Source: Amylostereum areolatum (taxonomy: Eukaryota > Basidiomycota > Agaricomycetes > Russulales > Stereaceae). Taken from it: DNA of 64,000 bases. Shown here in pieces: positions 56,235 to 64,000 of the stretch; position 1 is the first letter of the stretch; the number at the start of each line of letters is the position of its first letter. The DNA lies in the NCBI GenBank assembly GCA_012932865.1, contig SAXG01000003.1:248001-312000 (forward strand). The letters run 5' to 3'. The notes beneath the pieces were generated by a model. That model was not told the origin of the DNA, did not search any database, and saw only the letters and a list, made by a program, of their open reading frames with translations. Both the position numbers and the translations under genes were made by a program.

Positions 56235-58330
56235 AATGAACTAAAGGTCGTGCGAGGCGACTTGAACGCGGAGACGGAAAGGCGGGACTATATAATACAT
56301 TCCAAGTTGCTGCGCACCTTCCCAGGACTTGGCCAGCGCGCCTTTATTTCTGAGTTCCTTGATCCCTTCCGACCCCTCGACTCATCTGCACTGCCTCCTA
56401 CTTTCTCCTCGCTGTTGCGTTGCTCCTCAGACATTTCCATATCGCGCCCTCGGCGGGCCCCTTGCCAGCAGCCTTTGCAACCCTCGGCTTTCGTCAGAAG
56501 TTACTTGGGCTCGGAATATCACAGCCATGTTCGCTCACACGCTCGCCACTTCTATTCGCACCTGTGACCTGCAGGTCGAGCTCCCAAACTCCCATCGCCT
56601 TCTGCGCATTCCGTTGGATATGGTCCCCATCATAGCCGAGAACGTGTCGCGCACAGCCTATGTCTCATGTGCGCATCCCATGGTCTATTCAACCCATGTG
56701 CTGCGACTACATCAAGACGATTGCTATGACGCGGAGACACGTGGAGACGCGCGCCTTCAATCGACTACAATCTCAGCGCCCCTTTGGCATCGTCTCGGTG
56801 CGTAGCTTATAGACTTACAATGCAATCAACTTTTGGGCAATAGGGTCACCTTTCGTGGTCGAGATCCCTGAGGAAGGGCCTGCCTCGCTGCCAACTAGCC
56901 TTGCGATTATCTAGACTGCATTCTTCGCCACATTTTTTCTGTGAAGGATGCACGGGGAGGAAACCGGAGGGTTCGTACTCTCGCCAGAACAGCGACTCGA
57001 AACCCTGGTCTTCCGATAACTTACCGGTAAGTTGGCCTTGAATGTACAATCCAGCTTCAATCTGATGTCTATGCCGACTAGGGCGCCTGCCCGTATGCGA
57101 GAAATAAACGAAGTGGGCGCGTCGCTTTGTCCCTTGGCGTGGGACGAATTCCATCGACACCCAAGAACATCGCCACCGTGTATCTGCGGAACTAAATTTT
57201 TCAAGGAGTTGCAATGCCGTGTTACCCTCCACAAGGATCACAAGACTTATTACCTGCAATATCAGGCGGTACAATCTCCAGCTTCTCCCGAAAAGCAATC
57301 ATTAGGAAGATTCATGTCCGCTGTACACCTTTGTTTAAATGTCCAACCACCGGTTCTTGGCCTTCAGGTACTTTCAACGCCGTGCTCTTCTGACATCCTC
57401 TTCATGGTGACATCAGATAGACAGATGAGTTTCGCCGGTGCTGTGACGTTGACCTCCCTCCTACACAGGACAGGATATCATCGCCGCCATCAACAGTATC
57501 AAATACCTTTGCGCTGTCGTATGCTACGGTTGGGATACGCTGGGATATACTTATCTGTGGTGCCACGATGATAATCCTGCTCGAAATTTTTTCTGACCAA
57601 GGAGGTCCTGGGACGCCAAGGACAAACGTACTCTTCGATGGCGCTCATGGACACCTTCAACATCCTCCCATCTGCCACCATCCCCGTCCAGTTGAACCCA
57701 ACTAGGAGCTACACCTGGAGATACAACCGCTGGCGAGCATCCGGAAGTCTCTCAGGCTCTAGGATGGGCACCACAAGGTCCAGCTGGTCCAAGATCCGGA
57801 GAGGAACCATGTGACGTACTGGGGAGGCAGACGGTCAAAGCTCAGTGGGAGGAGGTCGCTACACTCACTCTTGCTCAGCGCCGGGGTAGCTGGCTCACAA
57901 TCTTCTTATGGGGCCTTTCCGACGTGGTCTCGCGGTTTGGGAGAATCCGGTGAGAAAGGCCGCAAAGATCATGCCTCTAGAGTGTTAGTTAGAATTCCGG
58001 TCGCTCTCCAAGCCGAGATACTCGTCCAAATAGACAAGTTGAAGTGTATAGGTGCATCTTGTGTACGATACTCCGAGATACTTTCACGTCTCATCCCGTG
58101 TCCCCCCCTCCAGGCTCTTTTTTTGACATGGTTCATAAATTGCACGCCAGATGCATGGTCGCAGACCAACCCACATCCATTTCACGATCAGCCGTTACAT
58201 CTACAGTACTAGGCGCAGAGCCCATTCGACATTCGAAGAAAATGTGTATTTCCAGGTTAAACGATGCGATCACAAGTCTATATATTGATTGTGCAAGCTG
58301 TAGCACATTGTTCAAAATTGGTCCCCAGGA
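56235..58330. other. 2.1-kb interval with only degenerate coding-like sequence
   Basis: After the stomatin promoter, + strand frames at 56527-56805 (93 codons; LLRIPLDMVPIIAENV has the look of an F-box start) and 57032-57571 (180 codons) show some coding character. I could not splice them into a coherent protein or identify a domain. The - strand has equally long frames over the same bases. A decayed F-box/LRR-type gene is a weak possibility. From 58133 the DJ-1 duplication unit begins. Confidence 0.35.
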
Positions 58331-59952
58331 CTACACCTTCTCCTGAAGAAACTTCAGGATCTCTTCGCCAAGCAGCCTGGCCGAGTTCGGGTTCTGCCCG
58401 CTGATAAAGTTCCCATCGCGGACAACCTTGACCTGTTCAAGGTCAATTAGCTTCCAGAAACAGGCAAGCGTAGGCGTTCGAGGTCACTTACACCCAACGG
58501 TTTGTCGGCCTTAACGTACTTCCCTCCGAGCCTCTTAATTTCGTCTTCGATCAAGAAGGGAACATCCTTGGTAGAGGGAACAAGCGACGGTCAGCCAAAA
58601 TGCATCCAAATCTGGGTATAGGCTCTTGCTCACTTTGATACCGTCGAAAAGCTCCATTTCTTCGTTAGAGAACGCCGTCACCGTTCTTCCGTCGAAGATA
58701 GACTTGCCGTCGAGCCCTTTCACGTCGATGATGGCACTAACGAGCCAACATCCGTGATCAAAACTTGGTAAGCCCAAACAATGGACTTACGCTGCAGCGT
58801 GGCACACGACCGCTATGAGCTTTCCGGAGTGATAAAACTAGTCCCGCAAGGTGGTCGACTCAACGTGCCAGAGCATGAGACGGCATCACTTACGTTCTCG
58901 GCGAGGGTAGTGTTAGCCTTGTTCCCCACGAGGTCGGTAGTTGGCCCAAGTCCTCCAACGTAGTAAATGGCCTGATAATCGTCGGCCTTGACGGTGTCGA
59001 GCTTCTTCGCATTCTCTAAAAGGTGCTTCACGACGGGGTCGACGAGGAACCGCGTACTGTCCTCGTCAGTGTACTCCTAGAAAGCGATGTACTTGTTGAA
59101 AAGACCTAAACACATTACTGCAAAGAAAATGCACACCTCTACGCTCACTGGGTCCGCCGGTGGGTTGGGTCCGCCCGACGCGGCGAAGTCGATATCGTAA
59201 TGGGACGAAAGCGCATAATACGGGTGTAGCAGCCTCCGGGAGAAACCAGCCCTACGACACGACGTCAAAAACCATCGATAACGGAGAATCAATAACACAC
59301 ATACCGTGGGCCTACCGGTCGGGGTCTTGCTTGTGGAGGTGAACACGAAAAGGATGCGAGACATGTTTGTCGAGGATTTGGAATTGTGGATAGTCAATTC
59401 ACTCTTGAGCCTCCCACCTTCTTATACGCGAGCCACGGCGGAGCGCATGGTCGAGGCAGACTCCGTGAAACGCAAAAGCTGACGCTACCACCCGCTGACT
59501 GAGGCCTGAGGCATTGAGAACTCGGACGGGGATTACATATGTCAACCTCCTTGGATGGATCCTCGCGCCGCCCGAAAGCGTAAGCTTGCACCTGGCATGC
59601 CGGTCCTTAGAGAGTAGGAAGTAAAACTATCGTGTTTGGAGTGGTTGTTGACGCCGACAAAGGACTGGCATCAGACCCTGCCTGGCAGTCGACGCGTCAG
59701 TTCGGCAGGATACAGCACATAAATCACTCCGCGCTTGCCTCCTGTGCTTACAGTGGTATGTGTAAGAAAGCCATTCTGAAGTCAGAACGCGGCTAGCTGG
59801 AGATGTGGTCCGATGAGTCGCGAAGATGATGGCAATGCGGAGGGCTGAAGAAAGCCTAGAAGGGAACAAGGTCCTTGTAGTCAGAAGTCGCCCCTGGATA
59901 GACTGGGTTGGCCTGGCGCTGCCCTCAAATCTGAGGTCGAGGAAAGGACCGT
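58133..59952. repeat. Tandem duplication unit 1 (DJ-1 gene and flanks)
   Basis: The segment from tcataaattgcacgcca to gaggaaaggaccgt recurs at 60621-62385 with roughly 95% identity by eye. Unit 1 has about 50 extra bases near 59575-59640. The duplicated DNA covers the gene, about 200 bp downstream and about 590 bp upstream. Confidence 0.93.
58331..59364 (-). CDS. DJ-1/PfpI family protein, copy 1 (frame break in exon 2)
   Basis: This is a class I glutamine amidotransferase-fold protein of the Hsp31/glyoxalase III type. Exons: MSRILFVFTSTSKTPTGRPT, GWFLPEAA-type start of exon 2, HYDIDFAASGGPNPPADPVS, FLVDPVVKHLLENAKK, DDYQAIYYVGGLGPTTDL, then the nucleophile elbow LIAVVCHAAA with the adjacent Cys-His pair, IIDVKGLDGKSIFDGRTVTA, FLIEDEIKRLGGKYVKADKP, and SGQNPNSARLLGEEILKFLQ. 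Compared with copy 2, one extra base (A on +, near 59233) shifts the frame between EAA and HPYYALS. If real, this copy is a pseudogene; if an error, both copies are active. The usual GGHGP motif is GGLGP here. Six introns. Confidence 0.85.
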
Positions 59953-60813
59953 GCTGTACTGTTTAAAGTGGGATGGTACTGCGCTAACTTCACGTGGACA
60001 CTGATACTTACTTAGTCCTTCGAGGAGTTTGCTCTTCTCGGAGTGCAATGAGACGGGCATAAAACCGCAAAGCCCAGCTGGAAGGAGAAGTCAAGGCGAA
60101 TGCCATCGATTAGTCGATCAATGCTTCATCGACAGCCTGAGGAAGGGAGGTATGTAGCATTAAGTGTAAATGGTGTGGTCGAAAATCACAGAAGATCACT
60201 CAAACAATTCAACTTCGCAGAATCGCACGTGGCTCTCTCGCCCCCTCCCCCAATTCGAGCCCGAAAAAATGCTAGCTGAAGTCGACATCGTCGAAAGGGA
60301 ATGGATCTGCGCCTTCACCGGGGACAGAGCCTACCGACGTGGGTACTGTCGCCAAGGTCGGCAAGAAGCTCTCGCAAGTGTGCGCCGTGTACGCCCTCCG
60401 GGATCAGTGGGACCACGATGCGAGCGATTGGCGGATTGTAGGTTTGCGCTGGCCGAACGGTATGGACTCGTTTCGGGAGGTGCTTGAGGTCGACGAGGAG
60501 CCGGAGTGGCACCGTCTGTGATCGGTACACGCATGATTCGTCCACTGGTTTGGGATAAAGTTTAATGGAGGACATCATAAAACGCTAGGCATAAGCATCA
60601 TCTCAAGAAAAGGACGCTCCTCATAAATTGCACGCCAAATGCGTGGTCGCAGATCAACCCACATCCATTTCACGATCCGCCGTTACATCTACTAGGCGCA
60701 GAGCCCATTCAACATTCGAAGAAAATGTGTATTTCCAGGTTAAACGATGCGATCACAAGTCTATATATTGATTGTGCAGGTTGTAGCACATTGTTCAAAA
60801 TTGGTCCCCAGGA
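59365..60813. other. Region between the DJ-1 copies, 1.45 kb
   Basis: It consists of the upstream part of unit 1 (to 59952), about 670 bp of unique DNA, and the start of unit 2 (from 60621). The unique part holds one small open frame (listed separately). No other feature was seen. Confidence 0.5.
60270..60521 (+). pseudogene. Small hypothetical reading frame, possibly frame-broken (low confidence)
   Basis: One frame reads MLAEVDIVEREWICAFTGD from 60270. An overlapping frame carries on with TEPTDVGTVAKVGKKLSQV and DWRIVGLRWPNGMDSFREVL and stops at 60521 after EEPEWHRL. Joined by a single-base correction they would make a protein of about 80 residues with a natural, charged composition. I do not recognise it. 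It lies in the unique DNA between the two DJ-1 copies. Confidence 0.3.
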
Positions 60814-62385
60814 CTACACCTTCTCCTGAAGAAACTTCAGGATCTCTTCGCCAAGCAGCCTGGCCGAGTTCGGGTTCTGCCCGCTGATGAGGTTCCCATC
60901 GCGGACAACCTTGACCTGTTCAAGGTCAGTTAGCTTCCAGAAACAGGTAAGCGTAGGCGTTCGAGGTCACTTACACCCAACGGTTTGTCGGCCTTAACGT
61001 ACTTCCCTCCGAGCCTCTTAATTTCGTCTTCGACCAAGAAGGGAACATCCTTGGTAGAGGGAACAAGCGGTCAGCCAAAGATGCATCCAAAGCTGGGTAT
61101 ATATGCTGGTGCTCACTTTGACACCGTCGACAAGCTCCTCTTCTTCGTTAGACCACGACGTCACCGTTCTTCCATCGAAGATAGACTTGCCGTCGAGCCC
61201 TTTCACGTCGATGATGGCACTAACGAGCCAGCGTCCGTGATCAAAACTTGGTAAGCCGAAACAATGGACTTACGCTGCAGCGTGGCACACGATCGCTATG
61301 AGCTTTCCGGACTGATAAAACTAGACCCGCAAGGGGTTCGGCTCAACGTGCCAGAGCATGGGACGGCATCACTTACGTTCTCGGCGAGGGTAGTGTTAGC
61401 CTTGTTCCCCACGAGGTCGGTAGTTGGTCCAAATCCTCCAATGTAGTAAATGGCCTGGTAATCGTCGGCCTTGACGGTGTCGAACTTCTTCGCATTCTCT
61501 AGAAGGTGCTTCACGACGGGGTCGACGAGGAACCGCGTACTGTCCTCGTCAGTGTACTCCTAGAAAGCGAAGAACTTGTTGAAAAGACATAAACGCATTA
61601 CTGCAGAGAAAATGCATACCTCCACGCTCACTGGGTCCACCGGTGGGTTGGGTCCGCCCGACGCGGCGAAGTCGATATCGTAATGGGACGAAAGCGTATA
61701 ATACGGGTGTGCAGCCTCCGGGAGAAACCAGCCCTACGACACGACGTCAAAACCGTCGGTGTCGGAGAATCAATAGCACACATACCGTGGGCCTACCGGT
61801 CAGGGTCTTGCTTGTGGAGGTGAGCACGAAAAGGATGCGGGACATGTTTGTCGAGGATTTGGAGTTGTGGATAGATAGTCAATTCATTCTTGAGCCTCCC
61901 ACCCTCTTATGCACGAGCCACGGCGGAGTGCACGGTTCGATGCAGACTCCGTGAAACGGAAAGCTGACGCTACCACTCGTGACTGAGCTGAGGCCTGAGG
62001 CATTGAGGGCTCGGATGTGGATTACATATGTCAACCTCCTTGGATGGATCCTCGAGCCGCCCGAACGCTGTTTGGGGTGGTCCTTGACGCCGGACAAAGG
62101 ACTGGCGTCAGACCCTGCCTGGCAGTCGACGCGTCAGTTCGGCAGGACACAGCAGATAAATCACCCCGCGCTTGCCTCCTGTGCTTACAGTGGTATGTGT
62201 AAGAAAGCCATTCTGAAGTCAGAATGCGGCTAGCTGAAGATGTGGTCCGATGTTCGCGAAGACGGCAATGCGGATGGCTGAAGAAAGCCTAGAAGGGAAC
62301 AAGGTCCTTGTAGTCAGAAGTCGCCCCTGGATAGACTGGGTTGGCCTGGCGCTGTCCTCAAATCCGAGGTCGAGGAAAGGACCGT
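60621..62385. repeat. Tandem duplication unit 2 (DJ-1 gene and flanks)
   Basis: This is the second copy of the unit at 58133-59952, in the same orientation, starting 2488 bp further on. It ends about 190 bp from the SNF1 stop codon, where the sequence after accgt differs from that following unit 1. Confidence 0.93.
60814..61845 (-). CDS. DJ-1/PfpI family protein, copy 2 (intact)
   Basis: Same gene structure as copy 1 but with all exons in frame: MSRILFVLTSTSKTLTGRPT, GWFLPEAAHPYYTLSSHYDI, GGPNPPVDPVSVE, LENAKKFDTVKADDYQAI, YYIGGFGPTTDLVGNKANTT, LIAIVCHAAA, SIFDGRTVTSWSNEEEELVD, LVEDEIKRLGGKYVKADKP, VRDGNLISGQNPNSARLL, ending LQEKV at 60814. The Cys-His pair of the elbow and the Glu in FLPEA keep the Hsp31-type active site, which detoxifies methylglyoxal and protects against oxidative stress in yeast. 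The Phe in GGFGP replaces the common His. Protein differences from copy 1 are mostly conservative (K/L to F, V to I, A to S), which suggests selection after duplication. Six introns. Confidence 0.9.
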
Positions 62386-62578
62386 CACTTGCACGTCGTG
62401 CGACAGCAGGTTATATTACAGCATGGAACAGATATGGATACATCACTCGTACAACCTACTCTCCCCCAAGAAAAACACCGACATCAGCGGATCGCCTCAA
62501 CAATGAAAATAGAAAGAGAGAGAGAGACGCACGTACAACACACAGCGGATATATCAACAGGCGTCCCCCCCCCACCCT
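61846..62578. other. Intergenic between DJ-1 copy 2 and SNF1, 733 bp
   Basis: Up to 62385 this is duplicated DNA matching 59365-59952. The remaining 190 bp are the SNF1 3' region, with an AG-rich run (gaaagagagagagag, about 62511-62526) and a C-rich tract near 62565. Confidence 0.55.
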
Positions 62579-64000
62579 CTACTCTGCGCCCCCAGCGAGC
62601 TCGAGAATCAGCCGACACGCGACGTCCATAAACACGAACGGGGACACGATGTCCTCCTCCCTGCCCTCCTTGACAGACGGGTCCGACCCGGCCTCAGACA
62701 GCGAGTCCGAGCACGCCATGTCGTACTTGTCCGCGCCGGGCTCGGTCGACCCCTTGTACGAGCGTTTGTGGTGGAAGTCGACGAGGTAGTTGATCGAGTC
62801 GACCATGTACAGCTGGAGGTTCATCAGCACCTGTTGGGGCGGCCACGCGGAGTCAGCGAGGTGGAAGAGAGAGGTCAAGAAGGTCGAGAGTACGTACCAC
62901 GACATCTCCGACTCGAATCCGCGTTTCGACAAAGTACACCGCGGATGCCGCCTTGAGATCGACGTGGCCCCCTCCGTCGTGCTCCCTCGCCCTATCTATC
63001 CTCCCGTGCGTGCTCTTCCTCCTCGCGACCGTGTGCCCGCTCCCCAGCCCCCCAAGCGACTTCTTCTCCTTCCACTTCCATCCCGAGCGTCTTGAGCGTG
63101 CGATAGATCTCCAGCATGACCTCCATCGGCGGGCTGCGACTCCGGATCCCGAAATGCCACTTCGTCCGGTGCTGTTTCTTCTTCTCCGCCGGCCAGGAGC
63201 GTTTCGCGCTCGCGTACGAGGCGAGGTGGTGTTGTTCGGGGAACTGGTCGGGCAGGGAGGAGTTGAGGACGGCGAAGTTGTTGACTTCTTCGTCGACGGG
63301 CGGGGTGGTGAAGTCGAGCTCGTCCGGATCGTCGTCGTCGTACTCGTTGAATTCGGACTCGAAGGGATTGTCCTCTATATCTCCGCCGTTCGGCGAAAGG
63401 GCGCTCGGAGAAAGGAGATTACGAGGCTGCGAGAAAGTCAGCGCGTTCCTCAGAACAGATGTATGCGTGTAAAGCGTACGTCTCGTGCAGCCAACTGCGC
63501 GTCGCGCTCCTGCTCTTCGAATTGGGCAACTGGTATGTCCCGGTTAGAAAACGCGAAGTCACGATAGCGAAGACAACCCACGATCGTGTCCGAGCCTCCG
63601 CTTGTCCCTCAGAAGGAGGTATGCGACCTTCACCGCGTTCCCTTGCTGGCCCTTCTTCCTTCCTCAAGCAATCCCATATCGTCTCCTTGTCGACACCCTC
63701 CAGCCTGGTGGCGAGTTCGTCTATGATGCCTTCCTCTATCCGGCCGAGGCCGTCGATGATTTCGAAGTCGAGAGCTTTCACCGGCGTCACGAGGGAGGAA
63801 AGCGTCCCGAGAACGGGGCCGGGTGGAGGTGGAAGAGGCTGTAAGTATCGCGGTAGATCCGTGGTGTAGAATGTATGCTGAAGGATCTCTGGGACGGTGA
63901 TGCGTTTTACGGGGTCGACGGCGAGCATGCTGTTGATGAGACCGCGTGCGTCGGCGGAGAGGTGTGAAGGCATGTGGTACGAGCCCTCTGAGGTAGATCT
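62579..64000 (-). CDS. SNF1: SNF1/AMPK alpha kinase, C-terminal part (5' end off window)
   Basis: This is the catalytic subunit of the glucose-sensing SNF1 complex. Only the end of the kinase domain is visible at the right edge (MPSHLSADARGLINSMLAVD, PVKRITVPEILQHTFY), followed by YLQPLPPPPGPVLGT, an autoinhibitory UBA-like region (IIDELATRLEGVDKETIWD, GNAVKVAYLLLRDKRRLGHD), a linker (LSPSALSPNGGDIEDNPFES), and the AMPK C-terminal domain that binds the beta and gamma subunits: KWHFGIRSRSPPMEVMLEIY, RTLKTLGMEWKEKK, DLKAASAVYFVETR, LMNLQLYMVDSINYLVDFHH, FVFMDVACRLILELAGGAE. Introns near 63497-63549 and 63510-63600 explain two apparent breaks (GHD joins LAQFEEQ; AARD joins PRNLLSP). Two +1 insertions remain, near 63651 (EEG to QQGNAV) and 63075 (LGM-E to WKEKK). 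Confidence 0.95.

Noticed and set aside
63497..63600. Additional frameshifts in the SNF1 linker
   Set aside because: Two canonical GT-AG introns with TCTAAC/CTGAC-like branch sites explain the apparent breaks.
1..64000. CRISPR arrays, prophage, rRNA or tRNA genes
   Set aside because: No regularly spaced repeats, phage genes or clear tRNA B-box/A-box pairs were seen. A tRNAscan run would be needed to exclude a tRNA with certainty.

Overview
The window reads as a gene-dense stretch of a basidiomycete nuclear genome, most likely Agaricomycotina. The evidence is many GT-AG introns of about 48-65 nt, a chitin synthase with an N-terminal myosin-like motor, fungal-type SNF1, PP4c, stomatin and MARVEL proteins, and several proteins of a kind seen only in mushrooms and their relatives. 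No operon-like layout, prophage, CRISPR array, rRNA or convincing tRNA was seen. Gene models below were assembled by splicing exons by eye. Exon boundaries named in the text are the ones that restore conserved motifs.

Layout, left to right: TRM10 (-, cut by the left edge) and acyl-protein thioesterase (+) are divergent; then a secreted, probably GPI-anchored cupredoxin-like protein (+). RPA135, the second-largest RNA polymerase I subunit (-), is divergent to NUP98 (+). Next come a coiled-coil/low-complexity protein A (-), an Nrg1-like C2H2 factor (+), PP4 catalytic subunit (+), a Nudix hydrolase (+), a cysteine-rich fungal protein (-), and coiled-coil protein B (-), a paralogue of A. COPI beta'-subunit SEC27 (+), a class V-type chitin synthase with myosin-like and cytochrome b5-like domains (+) and an acidic single-TM protein (+) follow. 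Then uL2m (-) and a MARVEL-type membrane protein (+) flank a 137-bp inverted repeat. A LAA2-like trafficking protein (-) is divergent to RPA190, the largest Pol I subunit (+). The right end holds a nuclear-looking basic protein (+), a Cys/His-rich lineage-specific protein (+), stomatin (-), a degenerate 2-kb interval, two tandem copies of a DJ-1/PfpI gene (-), and the 3' part of SNF1 (-, cut by the right edge).

The genes are mostly housekeeping and unrelated to each other. Two themes recur: both large Pol I subunits sit about 40 kb apart, and several genes serve secretion or the cell wall (SEC27, chitin synthase, LAA2-like, cupredoxin, MARVEL).

Two properties affect every model. First, single-base indels break conserved frames in RPA190, SNF1, NUP98, the chitin synthase and DJ-1 copy 1. 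Most are +1 insertions. Because essential genes are hit, sequence error is the leading explanation. Second, at least five introns appear to use GC-AG instead of GT-AG splice sites. I found no clear undescribed system. The best candidates for novelty are the 137-bp palindrome, the coiled-coil paralogue pair and the tandem DJ-1 duplication.
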